From Cyanobacterium sp. uoEpiScrs1 (lineage in GTDB: Bacteria; Cyanobacteriota; Cyanobacteriia; Cyanobacteriales; Microcystaceae): 64,000 nucleotides of DNA. The position numbers were made by a program, and so were the translations under genes. The notes below the pieces were generated by a model. It ran no database searches, had not been told where the DNA came from, and worked only from the letters and a program-made list of their open reading frames with translations. Where the stretch lies: NCBI RefSeq assembly GCF_947331815.1, contig NZ_OX373462.1:62001-126000 (forward strand), in the 5' to 3' direction. Below, in pieces: positions 41,052 through 51,301 of this stretch. The stretch's first letter is position 1, and the number at the start of each line of letters is the position of its first letter.

Positions 41052-42593
41052 ATGATACTCAGTGCCTTGATTTGGATTCCATTGGTAGGGGCTATCCTAA
41101 TCGCTTTGTATCCAGGAAAATTGAATTCAATCCACTGTCGCTTATTGGCTATAGTAATTGCAAGTATACCTTTCATTATCAATATTGTTCTCGGCTTTAA
41201 TTTCGACCCTACTAATCCAAATATCCAGTTTACTGAATATGTACCTTGGATTAAGAAGATTGGATTGAATTATCATTTAGGGGTTGATGGACTTTCATAT
41301 CCTCTAATTTTTCTCAACAGTTTATTGACCTTAATTTCTATCTATGCTAGTAGTCAAACTATTAAGCGATCTCGGTTTTATTATATCTTGATTCTAATAC
41401 TCAATAGTGGGGTAATGGGGGCACTCATTGCCCAGGATGTTTTACTTTTTTTTCTCTTCTTTGAGTTAGAAATTATCCCACTATATTTCCTCATCGGAAT
41501 TTGGGGAGGAGCAAAGCGAGGTTATGCCTCAATGAAATTTCTTTTATACACAACAGTTTCAGGAATTTTGATTTTAACCTCTTTCTTGGGATTAGTATGG
41601 CTCTCAAAGTCATATAACTTTGATTATGAGGCATTACGCACCCATACGTTACCTTTATCAACTCAATTGATTTTACTAACTCCACTTGTCATTGGGTTAG
41701 GAATTAAAATACCCATTTTTCCTTTCCATACCTGGTTACCTGATGCTCACGTGCAAGCCTCGACTCCTATTTCCGTTTTGTTGGCAGGAATATTATTGAA
41801 ATTGGGGACCTACGGATTATTACGTTTTGGAATAGGATTATTTGTGGATGCTTGGGTATTTATAGCTCCTTGGTTAGCTACATTAGCCGCTATTAGTGTT
41901 TTGTATGGGGCATCATGTGCAATCCTTCAAAAAGACATGAAAAGAGTGATCGCCTATTCTTCCATTGCTCATATGGGCTATATTTTATTAGCTGCGGCAG
42001 CTGCAACTCGTTTAAGTATTACTGCTGCGACCTTTCAGATGGTCAGTCACGGGTTAATTTCTTCTCTATTGTTTCTATTAGTTGGGGTTGTTTATAAGAA
42101 GACCGGAAGCCGTGATGTGGACTTTTTACAAGGGTTGCTCAACCCTCAACGGGGTTTACCAATTACGGGAAGTTTAATGGTTTTAGCTGTAATGGCGAGC
42201 ATGGGAATCCCAGGTATGGCTGGTTTCATTGCAGAGTTTTTGGTATTTCGCGGAAGCTTTTCTATTTTTCCGATTCAAACTCTATTATGTTTGATTGGAA
42301 GTGGTTTAACAGCAGTTTATTTTTCATTAATGGTTAACCGTGTCTTTTTTGGCAGACTAACTTCTGAACTAGCTCAATTACCCCGTGTTTTATGGACAGA
42401 GAGAATTCCTGCTTTTATCCTCTCTTTTTGTATTCTAGTTTTAGGACTTCAGCCTTCTTGGATGATTCGTTGGAATGAAACTCAAGCAGGTTTTTTATTA
42501 AAAGGAAAACCAGATATCGCTGTTGTAATGCAACAATGGCAAATGGAAAGACAATGGAAGAAAAAAATTGAGACATTTAGAGTAATTGATTAA
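41052..42593 (+). CDS. NDH-1 subunit D, CO2-uptake type (NdhD3/NdhD4)
   Basis: A 513-residue proton-pumping subunit with ~14 membrane helices. Family landmarks are the VDGLSYPLIFLNSLL region, ELEIIPLYFLIGIWGG with its charged glutamates, and the GIKIPIFPFHTWLPDAHVQASTP motif. It is co-transcribed behind ndhF. Downstream are 660 bp without a gene, where cupA/cupB would be expected. If the CO2-hydration subunit is truly lost, this module might now serve only cyclic or respiratory electron flow (inference). Confidence 0.9.
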   Translation: MILSALIWIPLVGAILIALYPGKLNSIHCRLLAIVIASIPFIINIVLGFNFDPTNPNIQFTEYVPWIKKIGLNYHLGVDGLSYPLIFLNSLLTLISIYASSQTIKRSRFYYILILILNSGVMGALIAQDVLLFFLFFELEIIPLYFLIGIWGGAKRGYASMKFLLYTTVSGILILTSFLGLVWLSKSYNFDYEALRTHTLPLSTQLILLTPLVIGLGIKIPIFPFHTWLPDAHVQASTPISVLLAGILLKLGTYGLLRFGIGLFVDAWVFIAPWLATLAAISVLYGASCAILQKDMKRVIAYSSIAHMGYILLAAAAATRLSITAATFQMVSHGLISSLLFLLVGVVYKKTGSRDVDFLQGLLNPQRGLPITGSLMVLAVMASMGIPGMAGFIAEFLVFRGSFSIFPIQTLLCLIGSGLTAVYFSLMVNRVFFGRLTSELAQLPRVLWTERIPAFILSFCILVLGLQPSWMIRWNETQAGFLLKGKPDIAVVMQQWQMERQWKKKIETFRVID

Positions 42594-43253
42594 TTTTATT
42601 GGTCTTCAATATACCGATCGTAACAAATTAGTAACTGAAAACTTCCAAGACTGTTATTTTGACTTTTTTCTCAAATTATTAGTATATATCTATAAAAAAA
42701 CATAAATAATTTTATACTTCATTTTTAGGTAAATTACTTTTTTAATTGGTATTGTTTTTACTTACAAAATACCCTTCACTGTTTGCAACATTAACTTTTT
42801 TATCTCTTTATTTTGAGCTAGGATAAGTATTAATTACAGACTATATAAATTCATGATTTATACTTGGACTTATATTAAAAAATATCATTAATAAAAGCAG
42901 ATAAAATAATTTTAAACTATTTTATATTTTTAAAATTATTATGGTATTTATACTAGTTAATCAGTTTGAAACTTGTCTATTTTATTCCTAATCTGATACT
43001 AATTTTAGTATATTTATTTCCAGTAAAAAGAATTAATTTAATGAAAGTTTCGGTTATCGTTGTTTTGAGCATAATAATTAATTATTTAAGATTAAGGAAT
43101 TAAATCCTAGCTGTACCAACTCTTAACCCAGTAGATATCAAGTTAACCCCATACACTCATAAATGGTGTAAACAATAACAATATTCGTAAGTTTTACAAA
43201 AATGGCTTTTATCCTAACTGAGTCAGTATCACTGCTGTTCAATTTCCCTAGCG
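42594..43253. other. Gene-free region after ndhD
   Basis: It starts with a few candidate stems and then AT-rich DNA with stops in all frames. There is no trace of a Cup-type gene that I can read. Confidence 0.45.
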
Positions 43254-43466
43254 ATGAATGTGGATAAAATTTTAAATATCTTTAAACTCAGTGAAAAAGA
43301 AGAAAGCAGTTTACAAAGAAATTTGCCAAAATATGAAGCAAATCTTTTAATTTTAGAATTTATAATAAAAAATACTTAATCTCTGATGCTTACTAAAAAT
43401 GACTTAGAAAAAGAGAAGGCCTTTGTTAGGATAAAAAAGTTAAAATCAGAGAAAGTTTATAGATAA
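43254..43466 (+). pseudogene. Short two-part ORF before nadB, split by an in-frame TAA
   Basis: ATG 43254 opens a 41-codon stretch (contains ILNIFKLSEKEESSLQRN) ending at TAA 43377. The same frame continues at ATG 43386 for 26 codons (LTKNDLEKEKAFVRIKKLK) to TAA 43464. The charged, helical composition is unlike the neighbouring junk. It may be a broken small gene. I recognise no family, and chance remains possible. Confidence 0.3.
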
Positions 43467-43502
43467 TCATTTTTTACTACCTTGATATCACCAGCTAATT
43501 CT

Positions 43503-45170
43503 ATGCCTGCTGACTTTCCGACAACCCGATTTGATATTTTAGTGGTGGGTTCAGGGGCTGCTGGACTGTATGGTACCTTATGTTTGCCACCAAAGTATCG
43601 AGTTGGATTAATTACCAAAGATACCCTGAAAACAGGAGCCAGTGATTGGGCACAGGGGGGAATCGCAGCAGCAATCGCTCCTAATGACTCTCCACAGTTT
43701 CATCTAGAAGATACCCTTAAAGCCGGTGCTCAATTATGTGATTATAGTGCTGTCGAATTCCTTGTTAATGAGGCTCCCAGTGCAATTGATTCTTTAGTAA
43801 AAATGGGGGTAGCATTTGATCGAAAAAATAGTCAGTTGGCTATGACTCTAGAAGCTGCCCATTCTCATGCTCGCGTACTTCATGCAGCAGATACTACAGG
43901 ACGAGCAATCATTAATACTCTCACAGAGAAAGTATTGGAACGCCCCAACGTTACAATACTTTCTCAAGCAGTTGCTTTGAAATTGTGGCTTGATTCCCTG
44001 CAAAAACAATGTCTAGGAATCAGCGTTCTATATAAGAGCCAAATCCATTGGATTCGTTCATCTGCAGTCGTTTTAGCCACCGGTGGAGGCGGTCAGGTGT
44101 ATGCTCAAACAACTAATCCTACTGTTAGTACAGGAGATGGTGTAGCTTTAGCTTGGCGAGGAGGAGCAGTTCTCAAAGATCTAGAGTTTTTTCAGTTTCA
44201 TCCAACAGCCTTAATTAAACATAATGCTCCCCATTTTCTTATTAGTGAAGCGGTGAGGGGAGAAGGAGCACACCTGATTGATCACCAAGGACAACGCTTT
44301 ACTTTTGAGTATCATCCAAAGGGGGAGTTAGCTCCTAGAGATGTAGTGAGTCGTGCTATTTTTAGCCACTTAGAAAAGACTGCAGTGGATCTTGCTCATG
44401 GCTATGTATATCTTGATTTACGTCCTATTGAGTCTGAACGAATTCTCCGTCGTTTTCCTAATATTCTTCAGGTCTGTCGAAATTGGGGTATAGATGTGCT
44501 TAAAGAGCCAATTCCTGTGGCTCCAGCTGCTCATTACTGGATGGGAGGTATCTGCGTAAACCTCAAGAATGAGACTTCTATTGAAGGACTCTACGCAATT
44601 GGAGAGACTGCTAGTACAGGAGTTCATGGGGCTAATCGTTTAGCGAGTAATTCTTTGTTAGAGTGTTTGGTATTTGCAGCTCAGTTGTCTAAAATAGAAG
44701 TAAGTTCGCCACCGGTAATTAACCCAGATAAAATTTCGGTTGTAAGAAAAAAAGGGGAGTGGGGTGCAGAAATAGAATTAATTAAGAATATTAACCGAAA
44801 TTTACCGATTTTACTATGGAAAAGTGCGGGTATCTGTCGTGAGAAAAATTTGTTAGAAACAGCCCTAGATCAAGTGCAAGACTGGCGAGAACAGTTAAAG
44901 TATATCGACAGTAGCCAATACATATTAGACCTAGAACCAGGTCAGCAGATAGTATTTGACTCTCATACAGCACACACTAATTTACGAATCTGTGCAGAAA
45001 CTTTAAACTTATTGGATATTGCTTACTTAATTTTAAAAAGTTCCTTGTTTAGAAAAGAAAGTCGTGGAGGACATTTTCGAACTGATTATCCTGAATCGTC
45101 TCCCCAATGGCGGGTACACACTCTGATATATGGTAACAAATCTAGAACTAATCAAGTCGAATCGATTTAA
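43503..45170 (+). CDS. nadB: L-aspartate oxidase
   Basis: An FAD enzyme that oxidises aspartate to iminoaspartate for NAD synthesis. The N-terminal FAD-binding VVGSGAAGLYG follows directly after the start. The substrate loop (DWAQGGIAAA, SEAVRGEGAHLID) and the second FAD region (GLYAIGETASTGVHGANRLASNSLLE) are intact. ATG 43503 is preferred; TTG 43482 would add seven residues. About 555 residues is the normal length. It is a single gene. Confidence 0.95.
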   Translation: MPADFPTTRFDILVVGSGAAGLYGTLCLPPKYRVGLITKDTLKTGASDWAQGGIAAAIAPNDSPQFHLEDTLKAGAQLCDYSAVEFLVNEAPSAIDSLVKMGVAFDRKNSQLAMTLEAAHSHARVLHAADTTGRAIINTLTEKVLERPNVTILSQAVALKLWLDSLQKQCLGISVLYKSQIHWIRSSAVVLATGGGGQVYAQTTNPTVSTGDGVALAWRGGAVLKDLEFFQFHPTALIKHNAPHFLISEAVRGEGAHLIDHQGQRFTFEYHPKGELAPRDVVSRAIFSHLEKTAVDLAHGYVYLDLRPIESERILRRFPNILQVCRNWGIDVLKEPIPVAPAAHYWMGGICVNLKNETSIEGLYAIGETASTGVHGANRLASNSLLECLVFAAQLSKIEVSSPPVINPDKISVVRKKGEWGAEIELIKNINRNLPILLWKSAGICREKNLLETALDQVQDWREQLKYIDSSQYILDLEPGQQIVFDSHTAHTNLRICAETLNLLDIAYLILKSSLFRKESRGGHFRTDYPESSPQWRVHTLIYGNKSRTNQVESI

Positions 45171-45371
45171 TCGTCTTAAACATAAAAATAATTATTTCTG
45201 TTGTCCAAAAGAGTTACAGCATCCAGATTAGAATTCAATTTTAGGGTTTAACAAAAATGAGTAGTAGTAGTCAATCTTAGATAACAACGATTTTAAATTA
45301 GATAACAGGAAGTATTTTGAGTATATGAACGATGTAATTATCAATAGTCAAAATTTTGAATATTTAAGATA

Positions 45372-45401
45372 TAGGGAACTATCACTAATGATAGTTTCCT
45401 A
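45372..45401 (+). terminator. Hairpin downstream of nadB
   Basis: A 13-bp stem with one G-T pair (45372-45384 with 45389-45401) and a 4-nt loop lies 200 bp past the nadB stop. Possible nadB terminator. Confidence 0.4.
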
Positions 45402-45656
45402 TTTAGGATCACTAAAAATCTCAATAATTCATCATAATATCTTCGTCGTTGACGATAAGACTAAAGTTAATAATGCAAAGAGTATATAATAGTAGTTATA
45501 ATTCATAGCAAACTGCCCATAAGCATGATTACTAGTCTAGTCTAATAGTAAATACTTAATGAAAAAGGATATATAAGCAAAAGTAATTGTCTCTCATACG
45601 GTCTTGGCTCAAAATTCCATGATCATCTCATCAAGCTTAAAGATAACCCAATGTAG

Positions 45657-45718
45657 TCTTTCCTTCACGCTATTACCTACTTGTTAATTAACAAGTAGGT
45701 AATAGCGTGAAGGAAAGA
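45657..45718. repeat. 62-bp perfect palindrome
   Basis: Arms of 31 bp (45657-45687 and 45688-45718) are exact reverse complements with no loop; the centre is TTGTTAATTAACAA. The outer arm is less AT-rich than the surroundings (CCTTCACGC). It is not next to any gene end: nadB ends 487 bp before it and cobS starts 856 bp after it. Confidence 0.9.
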
Positions 45719-46573
45719 ATCATTTTATATTTTTACACTCAAGCAATAGCAATTATAGTTAGGTTTTTGTTGATTTCATAAAATTATATGCCATTCTCTT
45801 ACCACAAAATCTTTTCCTTCTCTATAAGTTAACATGAAATTGTACATGTAACTTTTTTTATTTTTATTACTTAAGTGAATCTTTCACTAAGCCACTTATA
45901 TACACTAGTTTATTATCAATAATAATTACTATATCTGTTACTTATTACAAAAAATATATCGGGGACTTATTTACTTGTTTGTCTAAAATCATATTCTTTA
46001 GCTTGTTTTTATTTATGATATAGGTTGATCTTTGTTTGTTTACTTATAGTCTTTTGTGAAAATAATGTATATTATTCTGTTATTTTACTTAGCTTTTTTG
46101 TTTTTCCAAGGAGATTAGGTGTTTAAAAGATATTTGATATACATTATTTCTATCTTTCTCTCAAGCGGTTTTTTCGAACTACTTTATATAATTTTACAAG
46201 TTTTTTATATTTGTTAAACTCACTTAGTAATTTTTAAAAATATTTATGATAGTTTTATCTGGTAAACTATTTATTTGACTTGTATTTTTTTGTTTTTACA
46301 TAGGATCATTATTCTTGTTCTCATGATAATTTGTTTGCGCAGATTAATTTTAATAACCTTTATTATCCTAATAGTGTAAGCATAATTTTTATGTAGACTC
46401 GTATTCAATAATCTCTTTTTTTAATTTCAGTTGCTTTAAACTGGAGCTGTGTAAAGGCTAATCTATATTAGGGTTCAGGTAATAAAAAAGCTATAGTCCC
46501 CCAATTGCTAATAATTAAGTTAACTTACTAGCATTTAAACAAATTATCTCAGTCAATACTGAACGGTATCTAA

Positions 46574-47359
46574 ATGGTCAAAAAAATGGTTCAGCATCTT
46601 GAGTATGAGCTAAAAACATTTTTAGGCGCAATTACATTTTATACAATTATTCCTCTTCCTTCTCAATGGCCACAGTTGTTTCAACAACTGGCTCGATGGT
46701 CTCCATTGCTAGGAATAATACTTGGAGGAGGATTAGGACTGACAGATATAGGCTTTTGCTTTTTAGGGTTCCCCATTGCCATCCGTAGTGCTTTAATTGT
46801 CGCTGTTTGGCTTGTTTTAACAGGGGGATTACACTTAGACGGGGCTATTGATACAGCTGATGGATTAGGGGTAACTGATTCTGCTCGTCGATTACAAGTT
46901 ATGCAAGATAGCGTGACTGGAGCTTTTGGTGTAATGGCCGCAGTAGTTATATTAGGGTTAAAAACTATTGCTTTAAGTGAAATAACTAATTATCGTTGGT
47001 TTGCGTTGATGATAGCTGCAGGATGGGGTCGATGGGGACATGTTGTTGCTATCATTTTTTATCCTTACTTAAAACCTACCGGTAAAGGCGCATTTCATAA
47101 ACAGAGTATTCAGTTACCCCACGATGTGTTTTTAGGATTAGGAGGATTATTAACCCTCAGTGGATTATTAATCTTATTTAATATTCATTGTTTGTGGTTA
47201 GGAGTTGGAGTTGCTGTAGTTGGAAGCACCATTGCCATCATTACAGGGTTCTGGTTTTATAAGCGCTTAGGTGGACATACAGGAGATACCTATGGTGCAG
47301 TGATAGAATGGAGTGAAGCTTTAATCTTAAGTATCTTAACTTGCTGGTTTGCTACGTAA
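46574..47359 (+). CDS. cobS: Adenosylcobinamide-GDP ribazoletransferase (cobalamin synthase)
   Basis: An integral membrane enzyme that joins the lower nucleotide loop to adenosylcobinamide-GDP, the last main step of B12 synthesis. The motif GGLHLDGAIDTADGLG (about 81-96) and the RLQVMQDSVTGAFG region are diagnostic. 261 residues and ~6-7 helices are normal. Its 3' end overlaps the convergent PPC-domain gene by 24 bp. Cyanobacteria usually make pseudocobalamin, so the final product is not fixed by this gene. Confidence 0.94.
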   Translation: MVKKMVQHLEYELKTFLGAITFYTIIPLPSQWPQLFQQLARWSPLLGIILGGGLGLTDIGFCFLGFPIAIRSALIVAVWLVLTGGLHLDGAIDTADGLGVTDSARRLQVMQDSVTGAFGVMAAVVILGLKTIALSEITNYRWFALMIAAGWGRWGHVVAIIFYPYLKPTGKGAFHKQSIQLPHDVFLGLGGLLTLSGLLILFNIHCLWLGVGVAVVGSTIAIITGFWFYKRLGGHTGDTYGAVIEWSEALILSILTCWFAT

Positions 47360-47815
47360 GTTTTTAACTGGACGTAGGCGATCTAATTTAAGAGTAAATT
47401 TACCTCCTCCTGTCTCTCCAAAAGCACGGATTCGGATAATATACTTTCCACTTTCAGTAATCCGAGCAAACAATAGGGAATTAGTAGAACCGTCAGGTCC
47501 ATCATCATTCTCCGCAATGGTAGACCCGTCAGCTGCTAATAATAAGACAACACTATCGAATTCTTCAGACATCAGATCAATTGCTACCTGATCTCCATGT
47601 TCAAGCTCTACCAAATAATCACGAGCAAATCCTCCTTCTCCAGTGGGAATATCTTGAGCAGAGAGAGTATCTATAACTTTATTATTAGAGGCTAAGGGAA
47701 TGGGATTGTACAATTGTGGCTGTCCTTGAACAGGTAAGATATAAAATCTGAAGTTAAGGAAAATTGTTGTGAACATCATGAAGCTAAACCAACATCTCTT
47801 CGAGAAATAGACCAT
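47336..47815 (-). CDS. Exported PPC-domain protein
   Basis: 159 residues. A signal or anchor segment (about 12-30, FMMFTTIFLNFRFYILPVQG) precedes a ~100-residue pre-peptidase C-terminal (PPC) beta-sandwich domain (DYLVELEHGDQVAIDL ... LLLAADGSTIAENDD ... GKYIIRIRAFG). No protease domain is attached. It is probably an extracytoplasmic binding module. It overlaps the end of cobS by 24 bp, tail to tail. Confidence 0.8.
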   Translation of the reverse strand: MVYFSKRCWFSFMMFTTIFLNFRFYILPVQGQPQLYNPIPLASNNKVIDTLSAQDIPTGEGGFARDYLVELEHGDQVAIDLMSEEFDSVVLLLAADGSTIAENDDGPDGSTNSLLFARITESGKYIIRIRAFGETGGGKFTLKLDRLRPVKNLRSKPAS

Positions 47816-48028
47816 AAAAAATCACAAAGATAATCATTAAAAAGATAAGTATAGACTCTCATATATGATAAGTCTTCTGTTTCAGAACAGTTGGGTTGTT
47901 ATGCAACATAAAGAAGGTTGCTCTCGTCTCAATAGTACATACGAGGCACTATACGGATTAATCGCCAATATTGGTTGCTCGGAATTCCCTTGAGTCATTT
48001 CTTGTCCAATAAAAATGCAAACTAGATT

Positions 48029-48529
48029 ATGATTTCCGCACGTGATTATCAATCCATCCCTGAATCCTCACGTTTGAAGAAATCACGGAGGGCTTTATCG
48101 ACTTATTCATCGGTTTCATCAGCTAATTTCCGAGAAATTGCAAAAATACCAAGAAAAAACGATAAAGTACATTATGATTTACAGTTTCTTCTACTTATTA
48201 ATAAAGTTTCTGTTACTATTGCTTTTATTCTAGTGACTTTAACTTTAAGTGTTTATGGATGGACAGTTCGGGTTCCAAGCCTCTGGAGTCAAGAGTTTAG
48301 AAAATTGACAAAACTACAGCAGGAAGAACGCTATTTGGTTGGAGCTAACGAAGTCTTAAAACACCAATTAGCTCAACAAGCCCAAAAACCAGAAGTAGGT
48401 TTAACTCAACTTCATCCAGAAGATTTAATTTTTATCCCAGATGTCAAGGTTGTCCCCTCTTCTGTTACTGATACTACGATTTCCAATAGGAGTAACCTTT
48501 GGTTTGCTGAAGGTCCTATAGCTTATTAA
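48029..48529 (+). CDS. FtsL-like single-pass membrane protein
   Basis: 166 residues with a basic cytoplasmic N-terminus (1-50), one membrane helix (about 57-78) and then a helical, coiled-coil-like segment (about 88-120) rich in Lys, Gln and Glu. This layout matches FtsL/DivIC division proteins, and the gene sits directly upstream of ftsI, the classic ftsL position. Sequence identity of FtsL is too low to prove it by eye. Confidence 0.6.
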   Translation: MISARDYQSIPESSRLKKSRRALSTYSSVSSANFREIAKIPRKNDKVHYDLQFLLLINKVSVTIAFILVTLTLSVYGWTVRVPSLWSQEFRKLTKLQQEERYLVGANEVLKHQLAQQAQKPEVGLTQLHPEDLIFIPDVKVVPSSVTDTTISNRSNLWFAEGPIAY

Positions 48530-48805
48530 CTTGTGACGTAGTTGTTTTAATGCTTCAATAGGTTGAGTATTATAAATAATTACAGGTATGTACTTAAACA
48601 TCATCGATTATTTATCCTAAATGTGTTCAAATATAATTGTTTATGGTGTATTAGCCAACTGGACCGATTAGGTTTTTAGGAAGTTAATAATATATAGGAA
48701 TACCTAAGCCTTATCTATGGGGTTGTGTATTTGCCGTCGTAATAGCTTAAAGTACGGAGAATATCGAAATTATCCACTTCCTAATGCCAAACTTCCTACA
48801 ACTCA

Positions 48806-50647
48806 ATGAGTAGATCTAACTTCAAGCGGTTTTCATCTGGATCTAAGCATCCAGACAGAAAAAGTCGTTTTCCTCAAAAATCGGACTCGTCTAGTCGTGG
48901 ACCACGACGTTCTCCGCCAGCTCTTAGTTCTAAAAAAAGGACTACCCTACCCCAGTTGAGACTCTTATTAGTATGGGGAGTATTAATAGGGGCAATGATT
49001 GGCCTAGGAGTAAAATTATACCAATTACAAATTGTTCAAGCACCAGAGTTGCAAAAAAAGGCGAGATCACAACAAACGGTTAATTTAAGACCTTATATTC
49101 CACGAAGATCTATTATTGACAGTCAGGGTAATGTGTTAGCGACTGATCGCCTCGTACATATTCTTTATGTCCACCCTGTTCAATTTAAAATAACTAAAAA
49201 AGAAGTAGCCATTAAACTTAGTTCAATCCTAAAGGATAAAACCCCACAGCAACTTATTAAACAGTTTGAACAACGTGATACGGGCATTCCCATAGCCCGT
49301 GACTTAACAGAAGGCCAGGCGACTAGAATTGACAAATTACGTCTAGATGGGGTCGAGCTGAATGAGTCCTATGCTCGCTTTTATCCTCAAGAAAAAATGG
49401 TGTCTGAGATTATAGGTTATGTTGATAGTGATCGCAATGGACAAGCAGGAATTGAACGCAGTCAGGAAAAGCTGCTGGAAAGAGATCTACTAAGTTTATA
49501 TGTACGTCGTACGGCTTTAGGAGAGATTGTTCCTGCATTTTTACCCAAAAACTTACTGAAATCTAATGATCTACGGGTACAACTAACCTTAGATATGCGA
49601 ATACAAAGAGCTGCACGGGCTGCTCTCCGACAGCAACTAGACAAATTCAATGCTAAACGGGGAGCAGTAATTATTATGGATAGCACTGATGGCTCATTGA
49701 TATCTTTAGTGTGTGAACCTACGTTCGATCCTAACCAATATTATAAATCTAGGATAGAATTATTCAAGAATTGGACTGTCACTGATCTTTATGAACCAGG
49801 CTCTACTTTTAAACCACTTAATGTTGCTTTAGCCCTTACAGCTGGAGTAATCCAGGCAAATACAATAATTCACGATTCCGGATCAGTTCAGGTAGATGGT
49901 TGGAACATCTACAATGCCACTAAGACAGGGCATGGAGAGATTAACATTGCTGAGATTTTACAAACCTCTAGTAATGTAGCTATGGTTCATATGATGCGGC
50001 GATTGGGTCGCAACGATTATTATCAACGGTTACAGCAATTACAAATTAATAGAAAAACTGGAATTGATTTACCAGGGGAAGTGGGTGGTTATCTCAAAAG
50101 TGAAGAAATATTCACTAAAAGAGGAATTGAAGTGGCTACAGCCTCATTTGGACAAGGTCTGTCTTTAACTCCTATCAAATTAGTTCAATTACATGGAGCG
50201 TTAGCCAACGGAGGAAAATTAGTTACTCCTCATCTAGTTCGGGGATTAGTTGATGTTGATGGTCATCTACACTGGAAACCCAAACATAAAGTTACACAAA
50301 TTATGTCATCTAATGTAAGTCAGCAAGTAGTAGAGATGATGGAAACTGTTGTTACTGATGGTTCGGGGAAAGCATCCCAAATTTTGGGGTATCGGATTGG
50401 AGGCAAAACAGGAACAGCCCAAAAAGCAGGTCCTGGGGGAGGATATTTACCTAATGTGAAAATAACAAGTTTTGTAGCGATTTTACCGGTAGACAATCCT
50501 CGCTATGTGGTGATGACAGTGATAGACGAACCCAAAGGGTCAAATACTTACGGCTCAACAGTAGCTGCGCCTATTGCGAAAAAGGTAATTGAAGCGTTAA
50601 TTTCTCTGAAAGGAATTCCTCCCTCTTATTCCTCTCAGTATAATTAA
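48806..50647 (+). CDS. ftsI: Peptidoglycan transpeptidase FtsI (PBP2/PBP3 family)
   Basis: A division-specific penicillin-binding protein. A basic Ser/Arg-rich cytoplasmic N-terminus (1-48) and one membrane anchor (about 51-70) are followed by the PBP dimer domain and the transpeptidase domain. The active-site serine is S333 with K336 (PGSTFKP). The SxN motif (TSSNVA) and KTG motif (GGKTGTAQK) are present, so it should be active. 613 residues is normal. A 276-bp gap separates it from the FtsL-like gene. Confidence 0.95.
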   Translation: MSRSNFKRFSSGSKHPDRKSRFPQKSDSSSRGPRRSPPALSSKKRTTLPQLRLLLVWGVLIGAMIGLGVKLYQLQIVQAPELQKKARSQQTVNLRPYIPRRSIIDSQGNVLATDRLVHILYVHPVQFKITKKEVAIKLSSILKDKTPQQLIKQFEQRDTGIPIARDLTEGQATRIDKLRLDGVELNESYARFYPQEKMVSEIIGYVDSDRNGQAGIERSQEKLLERDLLSLYVRRTALGEIVPAFLPKNLLKSNDLRVQLTLDMRIQRAARAALRQQLDKFNAKRGAVIIMDSTDGSLISLVCEPTFDPNQYYKSRIELFKNWTVTDLYEPGSTFKPLNVALALTAGVIQANTIIHDSGSVQVDGWNIYNATKTGHGEINIAEILQTSSNVAMVHMMRRLGRNDYYQRLQQLQINRKTGIDLPGEVGGYLKSEEIFTKRGIEVATASFGQGLSLTPIKLVQLHGALANGGKLVTPHLVRGLVDVDGHLHWKPKHKVTQIMSSNVSQQVVEMMETVVTDGSGKASQILGYRIGGKTGTAQKAGPGGGYLPNVKITSFVAILPVDNPRYVVMTVIDEPKGSNTYGSTVAAPIAKKVIEALISLKGIPPSYSSQYN

Positions 50648-51301
50648 ATATTATATTCGTTTTCTATTATTACCAATACGGAGATATCAACTTATTTACA
50701 ATTGTTTCTGAGAATTACTTAACTATTTAAGTATAGAAAATGCATGTCTAATCTATAGACATTGTGTTTGGAAACCTTTTTTTAAAAAATTAGCTTAAAT
50801 TTTTAATTAAAAATATTACATATTAAAAAATAGCATGGTTTTTATCTCCAACAATTAATTATATAAGACTTAGATTTTCTATGCATGAATAAAAGATTAG
50901 TGTTTGATCTAGCTATTTGGATAGCTAAAATACTTGTATTGATATATTATTGTTGACGCAATAAACATTAATTAAGTTATATTATTGATTGATGTTGAGA
51001 TTAGAATGATATATAAAATACAACCATACGATACGATCCATATGTGAAGAACTTATAGCTTTTCTGATTTTAATTAAAGAATTGAGTTTCGTTATTATGT
51101 ACTTGGTTTTTGCACAAAATGTTTGTTAGTGTAATTTTATTTAAAATAAATAAAAATGTATGATGTATTAAGATTTTGTTACTTTCCAAATTCTAAAGTA
51201 AAACAAAAGATTCGTTGAAGATCTCATAAAGATACCCGCTATTTTGAGAAGTATGTCTTACCGTTGATTAAGTAGCGAATTGTATATCCTTATCAACAAC
51301 C
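50648..51301. other. 654-bp gap upstream of the oxidase operon
   Basis: No ORF. It should hold the cta promoter, which I could not place confidently. It is very AT-rich. Confidence 0.5.

Larger units (their letters stand above)
45171..46573. other. 1.4-kb gene-free region with palindromes
   Basis: There is no intact gene. A hairpin lies at 45372-45401 and an exceptional 62-bp perfect palindrome at 45657-45718. The remainder is AT-rich and stop-rich on both strands. It is the longest gene desert in the window after 36.6-39.1 kb. Confidence 0.55.

Noticed and set aside
46380..46573. Possible cobalamin riboswitch upstream of cobS
   Set aside because: No B12-box-like sequence was found by eye.
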